In this document: positions 46,209-56,008 of the stretch, piece after piece
Layout: every line of letters starts with the position of its first letter
Position numbering within the stretch: position 1 is the first letter of the stretch
NCBI GenBank assembly: GCA_030407005.1
Contig: JAUDYN010000005.1
Location: 3,658,001-3,722,000, forward strand
DNA length: 64,000 nucleotides
Source of the DNA: Desarmillaria ectypa
Lineage: Eukaryota; Basidiomycota; Agaricomycetes; Agaricales; Physalacriaceae
Direction: 5' to 3'
The notes under the pieces: model-generated
The model's input: the letters and a program-made list of their open reading frames with translations, nothing else
The model's database searches: none
What the model was told of the DNA's origin: nothing
Translations under genes and position numbers: made by a program

Positions 46209-47549
46209 TCACTGTGTGGTCGCACTTTGTTGGCTTCGCAGCACTCTCCCGCGGTCCCACATTGCGTCGGCTTCAATATAGCAGCCCTTCAGCCATCGGT
46301 TGGTTTCCCCCTCCTTCGGCGTGGCCCCAGGTTTATCCTGAAATGCAGTCCTGGCATGAAGCACCCTGCGGTTATCAAAGAGAACAGCGTCTCCCTCTTG
46401 AAGGGTGTATTCATAAGTATTTCTGGTGTCATTCAGCAATCGCGTAAATTCCCTCAGGGCGGAGTAAAAGGCCAGCGGAGTAGACAGCAACAGGGGCGCT
46501 TGGAACGGAGGGGAATAGTTAATCTGTGTGATGGTCTTGCCGTCTTTGGACAGTTCGATGGTAGGGTGCTCAAAGCGAAGGTGATGACCGTCATTGATAT
46601 AGTGGAATGGGACAAGGGTCGAGGTGAGCACGTCGAAATGAAATGGATTTTGTTCCTTCAGTGTCTCTGCTGCAAAGAGTGCGTCGACGAAGTAGGATGC
46701 GCCTCCCTCAACCTGATTTCGTACGCAATGGAGAATCTGGTATTGAGGTGGATTTTGGAAGTATCTATTAGAGCATTTAGTTGAAACATAATGTAAATGG
46801 AGGATACACACAAGAGATCCATATGGAGGCCGAGATCAAGGTTTGTATACGCAATATTGCGACTATTCACGACATTGGCAACGTCCCACAATGGACCATA
46901 GAACGTCTCTCGTATCTCACTGAACCTTTGTGCCAGATTACGTAGCTCACATGTCGCATTGCTTGTTTCTTCGTTCGGAATTCCGCGCTAGGTACACACA
47001 GTTTGTTAATACATCTGGAGAAAACTCGGAACAGTTGCCACTTACGATGAATATAAGCCCGTGACGGCAGACGTGATCGATTGCAGCCAACAAGCCTGAC
47101 GGTGTTTTGATAGATTCATAAGATATATAAAGATCGGGGGTCTGAGTGATGGATGCATTGTTCCATGTCCGCCTGAACACATCTCTATGGAATCGAGAGA
47201 GATTCTGGGGGGATGCATGTCGGCTGAGGAATTCCCATGTATATTTCGATTCATGGTCATCAGACCAACGGATCCGAAGCCCATCGGCGAGAGATTCAAC
47301 GATATCGGGTCGTATATCGAGAGGAATGTCAGAACTTCGATGAAGCTTTTGCTGAGTAGCCGGGTGCACACATGCGGGCGATTGGCATGAATCACGGAGC
47401 CATAGATATGAAAAAGCTGTGCCTAGTGAAGGGATGTGGAGATCGGCTTTATTTATAAGGATTTGGGCAGATGACTGAAATCGGACTTGTTGCATCCGCG
47501 GGAGAAGCTGGCGATGGAGAGCTCCTAAGGTAGGATTGACACGCAGCAT
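46209..47549 (-). CDS. Gamma-butyrobetaine dioxygenase-like Fe(II)/2-oxoglutarate oxygenase
   Basis: Three exons (47549-47046, 46987-46812, 46764-46209) give 411 residues. The N-terminus (MLRVNPTLGALHRQLLPRMQ) looks like a mitochondrial presequence. A small N-terminal domain carries the zinc-ligand pattern LRDSCQSPACVHP. The TauD-type core has FYGPLWDVANV, the iron-binding HxD in DLGLHMDLLYF, FVDALFAAETL, and the distal histidine/arginine region LFDNRRVLHARTAF. This matches gamma-butyrobetaine hydroxylase (last step of carnitine synthesis) and its trimethyllysine paralogue; GLIFIRGIP and the HMD context favour the BBOX/AIM17 side. It converges on the peroxisomal hydratase gene 330 bp away, both being linked to fatty-acid oxidation, though co-regulation is not shown. 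Confidence 0.9.
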
Positions 47550-49040
47550 GTTCCAAACAAAAAATAAAGGTATCTAGCAGTCTTTAGATCAGTTCGTAGC
47601 CTCCTGAAAACTGATAAGGCGTTGGCACCTTGGTATAGATATTCGGTAAATGTAGCAACGTTAATAAAACGTCATCAAAGAGGAAATAACGTTTGTTATT
47701 GGGAGCTAGAATTTTCCGCACTTTATGAATGGTGGGAATGGCTGGATCGTGGGCTTTTAGGCTGTCGAGAACGTCGTGAGAGCGCGTAGCAAGATCGAAT
47801 CATGGCCGGAATGATTGGCCCGGAGGCCCGCTGTCCGACACAGCCACATGTACACAGCTTTTTCTCATCGCCTTCCTCACTGTCTGGCGCCAGACGAAGT
47901 TTATGTTATGACTACTACGCTAGAACTTCTGGAAAGCACTTTTATTTGGTCTCACTTTGGGTGGAGTTTACAGTGTGTTCTTCTCCGACGTATTTGGTTA
48001 AAGCAAAGCACCGAAAGCTTTTTCTTGGCGTAACATTTGGTGTTCCCGCCCGAGCTCTGTAAACCTGAATATCTGAATATACAAAAAAAGTCCTAGGTCA
48101 TCCGGTTCTCAAATCCAACTCAAATCTAAAAAAAAGTGCTTCGATCTTTTGCACCCAAAAGGTCGGCTCGGAGAGCTTCATGTTCATGCAATCATATTTT
48201 CGCTGCAAGACAATTACATAATTATTGCGCTAGGGGTCTCTCGTAGCACCTACTTAACGGATCAGACAAGTTTTCAGTTCCAAAAAAAATGTGGATGGAC
48301 CAAGGTCGAGGCTCCTTACGGATAAGCAGGTACATGCTCGTGGTAACTCGGATCTCTCTGACAGCGGGAGACATCTATGTTGAAAACCACTCTCTTAAAA
48401 TGGTCTTTTTGGCTCACTAGCAGTGTCTTTGGACACTGTAGTGCAGAGGAGCATCTGAAGATCGTAGCGGTCTATTGAACTTCCTTTCGGTTGCTGCAAA
48501 AGAAACCAAGTCTTGGTCATGGACGTGAATCTCCCTGTAAGTTTTTCTTCCATTCCACAGTCACGACGATAGTCATCGTTGACAAAAAAAAAAAAGGGGG
48601 GGGGGGGGGAGACGATCCGATGGAGAGCATTGAATGCTTTCCATGAATGATGGTGGCTGATTATCAGGGTATCACAGGCACCATTCTTACGTCTTACTCT
48701 GGTTTATACCCCAATACATGAGACGAGGATGCCCTTGTTCCTTTCTGGACATTCGTTTCATTGTTGACGGGCTAGGACTGTGCATACATCGGCATACGGA
48801 GCGAGATATCTCCATATTATTTTTTTCTTCAAGAATCTAGCTCAAATTTAGAAGCCCGGAAGACCGTAACGAGCTCTCCGCGAAGGATTTCCCATCAGGT
48901 TTCCTCTTCCTTAAAAGACGTCACCGTTTCGAGTCTGTGGTAGTTGTATTCGGATCGTTGAAGATATTCCCTCATCCACTATAAAACACAAACCCACTGG
49001 GAACGCCCACGAATCATGTCTGGTACGTTATCAATATCCA
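47550..49040. other. Intergenic region with A12-G14 tract
   Basis: About 1.5 kb upstream of the dioxygenase (minus) and of the next F-box gene (plus). A striking run of 12 A followed by 14 G lies at 48584-48609. No coding sequence is supported. Confidence 0.5.
48584..48609 (+). repeat. A12-G14 homopolymer junction
   Basis: Twelve A (48584-48595) directly followed by fourteen G (48596-48609). Such tracts are length-unstable and prone to sequencing error. Confidence 0.9.
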
Positions 49041-50467
49041 GTGCTTGATGTCCACTCATACGAGAGTAAAGCACTCCTGCCTGCCCTCCTTCCTTTACCT
49101 CAGGAGCTCATCGACACCATTATTGATGAGGCGCAGTACGACTTTTCGACGCTACTTTCTTTGACAAACGCCTCTCGATGCTGCGCTAGGGCCCGTATCT
49201 ATCTCTACCGCACCATCGATCTCAGCCAACGCCGCAAGGCCACGCGATTCTTCTATCTCTGCGCCATGAGGGATCAGATCAAGTCCTACGTTCAATCAAT
49301 CTATATCGAGACCTGGAGTACAGCCGATTATACTGAATTCCGCCACATTCTCGAAAGTCTCACAAAAGTGCAGGATCTGACCATCTCTGGAGAGTATGAA
49401 TGTATTCCTCCGGACCTGCGCGGTGCATTCGCGTCGTACAATCTTTCCACCTTGACTCTAAAGGAAATGGAGTTTGATTATGCGGACCTGCAAGCCTTTG
49501 TCAGGCCATATCCAAATTTACGGCGGCTTATGGCTTTTGAAGTCCATGTGGAGGAAAATGTAGTGCCAAACGCAGATGAAAACGGAGAGCGCTCTTTGGA
49601 ATCCCTCTCTGTATCGCAGACAGATTTCTTCACCAAAGCTTCGAAGGGCACAGGTCATGGGGTTCCTTTCATCTTAGCCGACATTCGATGCTTGCTCTTG
49701 ATGAATACAATGGAGAACCTTGACGAGCTTCAGCAGGTGCTGAATGTTGTGCATCAGCCACTGGAGGAATTGTATATCTATGAGCCGCTAGTTCTGAGTG
49801 AGTTGAGGCCGAACCCACTTTGAGTTTGCCTGATGTTCCTGCAGGAGGTGGCGGAGATGTCTCGACCCTGGACCTTACAAGGATTTCCGTCCTCACGCTC
49901 GAGATAGCAGTTGCTGACGAAGGACCCGGAGCAATACAGTGGACGGTCCATCATTTTGCCTCTCGACCCTTTGATACAGTCTGTACCACAGAGATCAATT
50001 TCGTCCTGACATTCCCAGGAGGATGGCACGATGGGAGGAGGTATACATCCATGACCTTTCGTGCTACTAATTCGGCTGAGTGATGCATCTGTAGCTTTGA
50101 TCCTGTACAAGCCAACTTTCGAAGAATCCAATTTCAGGGCGCATATGATGCGTTAGCGGTACTTCTTGCTGGGCATCTGAAATCAAAGGTAGAAAGGGTA
50201 AAGATAATCATGAGCAACCAGCACGACATGAAGAGGAGCGAATTTCTTGTAATGGCTCGGGCGCTGAACGAGGTGTGGTTGCAATCCGCTCATCGACGCT
50301 TGACGAGTGTCGGAAGGAGGTTGACCGTTAAAGTGGGCGCCATTTTCAGAGAAGTCGAGATGCAGCCTATTGTTCCCAGGTCCGATGGAACATATGATTG
50401 GGAGGTAACGGATCGTCTCACATATTGCAATCACCCAACAAAGCTCATCGTTTTTCCCAGTTGTTGA
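49041..50467 (+). CDS. F-box protein (basidiomycete type), start uncertain
   Basis: Three exons are clear: up to 49797, 49845-50040 and 50095-50467. The F-box opens LPLPQELIDTIIDEAQYDF, with TLLSLTNASRCCARARIYLY. It is followed by leucine-rich strands (LTKVQDLTISGEYECI, LSTLTLKEMEFDYADLQAF) and a C-terminal half with LTRISVLTLEIAVADEGPGA and ALAVLLAGHLKSKVERVKII. This is the typical large fungal F-box family, probably SCF adaptors. The N-terminus is a problem: the frame is open from 49041 but lacks an ATG. The nearest ATG (49016) would need a 19-nt intron, too short to splice. Either an upstream exon was missed or the start is damaged. Coordinates begin where the open frame does. Confidence 0.7.
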
Positions 50468-51030
50468 CGCTCTCAGGCTGAGGCTCGACATTCACATCCA
50501 AGCAATGCTGTTCTGTTGCAAAAAGGGCTCGATCTGTTGAACGTAAGAAATGAAGGGGCCAAAATGTAGCCAAAATGTAGTTAAGGATAGTCACCAAGGT
50601 GTACTTAGGGGCCCACCTTTCAGTTGCCCCCACTCCGGATTTCGACTGCCGCGCAGAACTCCATCTTGACGTCCGAAAACTTTGAATCCCCGACGACGAT
50701 CCTACAAACTTCAGGTTTCCATGTGCACGCGAGTTTCTTTGCATTCTAGGAAACCGCAACCAGCGCATGTCAAGTGAACGCAGACTGGTAAGTGTTCACG
50801 AAGATGAGGCTCGATTATCTGTCCTTCTAGACTAGGGGCATGTGGTCAAAATGATAGGGGAAACGATCGATAGTTTTTGCAGACGTCGGATTAAGTGGGG
50901 CAGGAAGTATATTTCAGAGTAACTACAAAACACCAGAGCAGGGTGGAAAACAGATAAGTACAGATACAACATTCTTGCCATGCTCGGAAGATCATCTGAG
51001 TAGGTTTGTACATCTACATCTTAGTATATT
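50468..51030. other. Intergenic region
   Basis: About 560 bp between the F-box gene and the kelch fragment, tail to tail. Short frames only; nothing supportable. Confidence 0.45.
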
Positions 51031-51830
51031 CTAGAAAGTACGGTTAACATTGAGGAAGAAATCCATAAATGAATTTGACTTACATATCGTCGCACTAGAT
51101 TCGCCTGTCTTCACTTGCTGTATATCAAGCTCTATGCAAACGGTATATACCGTGTTTGCATCCGTTTCATCACTGTCATGGCCGAATATGTACAACCTCC
51201 GCCCAACCACGATAAAGGACTGTAGGTCTAGCTCCAAGTCCCATAGTTTCCGTTTCACATCAAAACACTCAACCTCTTGCACAGGTGGAAACTGGTAGCG
51301 GTAGAGCTCAGGAACGAGGTAGTTATTGGTTGAATACGGGGATAAAACCCACCCACAGATGATATGGATCGGCAGGAGGAGGGCCAGATACGAATTCAAT
51401 AGGCTTCCGGCCGTGAGAAGATCGTATAGGCAAAGTACCAATGGAGATCCGCGGGAAAAACACCCTCCGTCTGGGATGCAGACTGAAAGGTACTGTGCTT
51501 GCAGTGAAAGAGAACCGTATTTCCCGGGTTCATGTTAATGCACTAGAACTACACGTGAATGAGCAGGCAACTAGTAGAGAAGGTATGGAACGTACATCGT
51601 CCGAGAGTTTCCTACCTACGGTCAACAGAATCTGTTTCCCGCCGTACACTGCGAGGGCTCTCCCGCCAAAGCCGAGATCGGGGACGTGTGAAGGATAAGG
51701 CATGTCCTTGGATATCCACCTCCAGCGGGAATCGATGCATTCTGCTACGGAGAACGAGTGAAAGTTTACAGGAAAATTGTAAAAATAGTACGCAAACTTC
51801 ATTTGTGGGTGTCATGCAGTAGAAAGATAC
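51031..51830 (-). pseudogene. 5'-truncated kelch-type gene (copy K1)
   Basis: Three coding blocks on the minus strand line up with the C-terminal half of the gene at 52243-53760. LGFGGRALAVYGGKQILLTV matches LGFGGRALSVHGRRKILLTP. TVLFHCKHSTFQSASQTEGV matches SIFFHTTNFTFRAAADTVGT. WDLELDLQSFIVVGRRLYIF matches WSMDLDLHSFATVSNRMFLL. The first block begins near 51,780 without the kelch repeats expected upstream. The 400 bp between K1 and K2 contain none. So K1 is a partial copy, probably dead, although the remaining exons look rather well kept. The proteins resemble no characterised kelch protein closely. Confidence 0.65.
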
Positions 51831-52242
51831 GCATTCAATGATTCACGAGTGCTGCTGTGTGTGATAAAGATAATGCATGAAGTGAAAGCATCTGACTGGC
51901 ATTAGCGAGCGATGTTTGCATTTTCAGGCTGCCCGTGCCGAACAGCCGGTTACATCTTCGTTTTTGCCCTCATCGTCGTACAAAAGACAGGATTCCCATT
52001 ACTGCTAGCACTAACTCCGCTCTCACGGCGTCCTACCACTGGCCCTTGGCCTCATACCTTTTGCATTACCTCTATATACCTCGCACATCTCCGAGAAAAG
52101 TGTTTATGTTACATTACGCTCTCAAATGAAGGCACCACACTGTTTCTACGATTTTCTTGCATTTCTTTGATTTTTGATTTTACCTGCCTTGTTTGGTAAC
52201 CGTGGACAAGTTTTTCTGTACCGTCAAACTCTAATCCCTTCG

Positions 52243-53760
52243 ATGGCTCCCACCTCCGAGCCCGAACGTCGGCCAGTGAGGAATGTTAGACCAAGCCACC
52301 GAGAACAGAACAGCTCGACCGAGTCAGAAAGCGACATCAATGCCCAAGGCAGGAAAATTATCAAGAAAAAGGGAAAGGAGCGCGAAGTGAAGAGAGGAAA
52401 GAGTAGTAATGACGACCGGGTACATTCACGATAGTCTTTTTGTAGGTGTGACGAGATCTGACCATCGCTGTCAGGCAGAACCGACTCAGTATGAGGCTGG
52501 CCCCGAAGGATACAAGAAGATAAGAAACACTGGATCGCTGCCTCATTTCAATGACTGGTGCACAATTGTTGTGGACGATATTGGCAAAAAATCTACATGT
52601 ATGGTGGGAGCCGTCCCAACGACAAAGCATGCATCCCCACCAATGATTTCCATGTCCTGGATACCGACACTATGCAATGGAAGAGGCTTACGGTGCGGAA
52701 TTTCTTTGTACTCTTCAATCCTTTACTGAATCTATTACACAGCCAAAATTCTGGTCTAGTGTTCATCGACCATTCGAACCGGTAGGGAAATCGAAACCTT
52801 TACCGTCGCTGTTCAAACCAGCGTGCACTTTCCTTCATTTCAAAGAAGCAAACTATATCTTCATGTTTGGCGGCTTCGATGTCAACGAGGAGGCCGTGTC
52901 TTCTCGCCTCATAGCCATTGATCTTGACGATGCACAATGTGGTACGTCGAGGTTGGAGGAGGCGACGTCTGTGGACGGATGAACGCGTCTATGATTGTGA
53001 TAGACAACAACTGTTCATCTTTGGCGGGCGAGCGTCATATGACAAGGAATCTCTCGGCATAACATCTTACTCTATCGCAGAATACGTAGACTATCGATGG
53101 ACGTCGGTGCCCGGAAGGCGGGACCGAGCTTACGATGCCCATGCTCCCCCGCTAGGATTTGGTGGCCGGGCCCTCTCTGTGCATGGAAGGAGGAAGATCT
53201 TGCTGACACCCGGTCGCCGGTCGCCTGGCTAACAACGCAGTGAGTTGATTGTTCCATCCGTTCTGCGGCGTTCCCTGACACGCACACTTTCAGTCCGTAA
53301 ACATGCAGGAATCGAACTCAATCTTCTTCCACACCACCAACTTCACTTTTCGTGCAGCCGCGGACACAGTCGGCACCTTCCCTGGGAACTTGCGCTGGTA
53401 TTAGTCGTACTCAAGTGAAGGTTCTCCGCCTTCCGTTCAATCCTTACCAACCACCTCGCCTTCGCTGCAAAAACGGAAACGATTATCCTCCCCGCCGCGC
53501 GAAGTCGTAGTCTCTCAGCCGCATGTCATTATTGCTGGCTGGCTGGATTATGGAAAGGAAGACCATATCATGCCCGAGATGTGATAGTACTTGCTTCCCC
53601 CTGAAGAGAAAAGTCAGTGTTTCAACATCCGCTCATCGATCTGGTCCATGGACCTGGACCTGCATTCCTTTGCTACAGTCAGTAATCGGATGTTTCTTCT
53701 CGGTTTTGAAACATAGAGTAGTGATGACAAGGTTCCGGATGATGCAACATATAACATATG
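52243..53760 (+). pseudogene. Kelch-repeat gene with frameshifts (copy K2)
   Basis: Exon 1 (52243-52419) encodes a basic, charged N-terminus (MAPTSEPERRPVRNVRPSHR... ending KGKEREVKRGKSSNDD). Exon 2 begins at 52475 with EPTQYEAGPEGYKKIRNTGS. At a run of six A (52586-52591) the frame must shift by one to read the kelch motif IYMYGGSRPND, then VLDTDTMQWKRLT. Later blocks are TFLHFKEANYIFMFGGFDV, QQLFIFGGRASYDKESLGIT, LGFGGRALSVHGRRKILLTP and WSMDLDLHSFATVSNRMFLL. Junctions around 52,940-52,990 and 53,230-53,650 do not splice cleanly. A kelch propeller protein is certain; whether it is expressed is doubtful. It is head-to-head with K1. Confidence 0.65.
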
Positions 53761-54207
53761 TGTCAAAGTAGATCTGGGTATAGTTTCCAAGAATGCGGTT
53801 CGGTATTTCCCTGGTGTATGTGATGATTGTGGCTCATTCGCGATTTATATATCTAGACGGAAGTCAAGCTTGAGGAAGAGTGAATGACCTCCAGCTTTGG
53901 AACTCGGGAGATAGGGTCGTGGAGGAATTCTTCCCGCGGGTCAGGGACGAGATCCCTGACACTAAGGCAATGTTGGGTCCGAGACAAATAAATGCGTGAA
54001 GAATGCGTGAAGGTGCATGGACGCCCTGCGACATCATCGAGAATAAGTGTAGTGTACGCGAGAAACTTCTTTCTCTTTTCATATTCTAGCAAGGGAGGGA
54101 AAATACCACTGCGATATCGAGGCATTTCACATTTTCTTCTGCTATGGCAGACAGCTAGAATCATTTTCCTGCGACTGCATCTTCCATGCGGAACTTCGGG
54201 CCGATGT
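53761..54207. other. Spacer before duplicated segment B
   Basis: About 450 bp with no gene. It contains the left copy of a 28-bp repeat (54161-54188) that recurs on the far side of the F-box segment. Confidence 0.45.
54161..54188 (+). repeat. 28-bp direct repeat left of F-box segment B
   Basis: TCATTTTCCTGCGACTGCAT plus eight more bases; it matches 55720-55747 at 26 of 28 positions. Confidence 0.8.
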
Positions 54208-55683
54208 AACGGATGTTGAGACCAGCCACAAGTTCAACTCCAACCTCCATCCCCCTTTCCAGTGTTCCGGGAGCCATCAGTCCGAAGGTTCTGTCTCATT
54301 ACTTTCTTCTTGCTCTTCATTGATGCCAATTTGTTACAGAATCGTTTTCCTAAGACATCAGGTTTCATACCGGTGCACTGTACTCCGAGTCTACCAGTCT
54401 GCAAAGAACTTTTGGAGCGGAGACCTCTCGCTGAAAAGGGGCCTAATATGACATCATAGACTGTTATCGAACTAATAATCAGTTATCCAAGGATGTCACA
54501 AAATTCGAGTCTGATACGAGGTCGCGTTCATCGACGGTTGGCAGCCGCAAAGTAGACCTCATTTGTGTTATCTAATGCTCATGGTGCTTACAGAGACTTC
54601 AAATAATCTGGTAGGAGGCCTTGTACTGTGGTCGATCACTGAGACTTCACCGCCTCCAGAGGAAGGTCGAAGTGAACCAAAATGTGGAGTACCATCAGGT
54701 ATAAATTGCAGGGGACAGAGGATAACGTCGCCTTCAGCCACACAAATCATCCATCATACAACTCAGCTGAACCAAATATCTCTACCACAATGAACAACAT
54801 ACTTCCCGCCGAAGTACTTGCCCAGATCATCCAGGAAGCATGGGCACTTCCTCTCACAACCTTCGAACGACTCCGAATGACGACATCATCCGTTCTCGTC
54901 AGCAAATCATTCGCTTGGGAATTCACTCGCGTGTTCTGTACCGACGTACACATCTTCACGCCATCCCACCTTAATCATGTCATCTGCCGTATGCTACAAC
55001 GAGACACTATAGCCTTCCGGTCGATTGACTCTTCATTCACGCCGTCAGAATTCTGTCGGTCTATTTCCTTCGTCCTCGAAGTCGATCCCCATGGCACCAA
55101 TCTCGTAACGCACCCGGTATCGAAAGACATCCACGATCTGATGCCGGTGCTTCAACAGTTCTTCCCCAACGCCAAGCGAGTATCGATGAACTACCACAAC
55201 TGGTGGTATAACGACACTGAACTCTGGCGACTCCAGCTACCGGAACAAGTAACCGAGTTGGAATTCGTGTACACGCACAGCACGCGGTACACACAAGAGC
55301 GTCTGGAGAAGAACGCAAAGTTGGACGTCATTCCACCGTACGACTTACCTGGAGTGAAGAAGTTGACGATCCTGGGAGGGAATCGGTTGTTCAACAGCGA
55401 AATCGTACAAGCGTGTTACAACGCTCGTCTTAGCTGATGAACCAACGGACGATAAATATTTAATGAACTGCTTTTATTTTTTCTTATCTATTTCTGTTGC
55501 ATTATCTGCTATATATCTTCTTTGCTTTGCTATCTATATATTTTGCAACATGTTACCTTTTTGGACCTTTCAAAAGCTGTTCCCAATTAGAAATGTTTCC
55601 ATCTATGCAGATTAATTGGATACAGTTCCTATTCGTGCTCGACTTCAAGCACTAGCTCGTGGTTCATCGATGTATCGTAAAAC
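54208..55683 (+). repeat. Duplicated F-box segment, copy B
   Basis: Plus-strand counterpart of the segment at 27793-29290. It covers promoter, gene and 3' flank. The match ends near 55683 at CGATGTATCGTAAAAC. It is bracketed by a 28-bp near-perfect direct repeat (54161-54188, 55720-55747) not seen around copy A. Confidence 0.93.
54790..55437 (+). CDS. F-box-like protein, copy B
   Basis: A single exon of 215 residues starting MNNILPAEVLAQIIQEAWAL and ending NSEIVQACYNARLS. Only three residues differ from copy A at 28040-28687, and the untranslated flanks are also nearly identical, so the duplication is recent. As in copy A, TATA-like GGTATAAATTG lies about 80 bp upstream. An upstream in-frame ATG at 54682 would place the TATA element inside the coding region, so the start at 54790 is preferred; copy A supports this. 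The possible role as an SCF adaptor rests only on the loose F-box-like N-terminus. Confidence 0.75.
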   Translation: MNNILPAEVLAQIIQEAWALPLTTFERLRMTTSSVLVSKSFAWEFTRVFCTDVHIFTPSHLNHVICRMLQRDTIAFRSIDSSFTPSEFCRSISFVLEVDPHGTNLVTHPVSKDIHDLMPVLQQFFPNAKRVSMNYHNWWYNDTELWRLQLPEQVTELEFVYTHSTRYTQERLEKNAKLDVIPPYDLPGVKKLTILGGNRLFNSEIVQACYNARLS

Positions 55684-55719
55684 TGTGTTGTAGCAAACCT
55701 ATTGACACTTACCCAACCC

Positions 55720-55747
55720 TCATTTTCCTGGGACTGCATCTTCCGTG
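55720..55747 (+). repeat. 28-bp direct repeat right of F-box segment B
   Basis: TCATTTTCCTGGGACTGCAT plus eight bases; two mismatches to 54161-54188. Confidence 0.8.
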
Positions 55748-56008
55748 TGCAAACTCCATTCAAGCATCTGTTGACACTGTCATGACCGGCGAAAGTTTGA
55801 CGAAAATATGCTCTACATGATATAAGACCAAGGAACAATACAATTGATTGAAGGGACAAGATCAGAAACAAAAACAAAAAACATAGGATCAACAAGTATA
55901 ATGGAATAGGATGATACAATTGTGATAGTGGAAATTTAAATGCGGTTGGAGAAATAAAATGTTCATGTACTTCTTTGCGTCCATGATGCTACTCAACCCT
56001 ATTGATGC

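Noticed and set aside
53853..54164. 103-codon minus-strand frame left of F-box segment B
   Set aside because: Low-complexity composition, no family resemblance, and it overlaps the 28-bp repeat.
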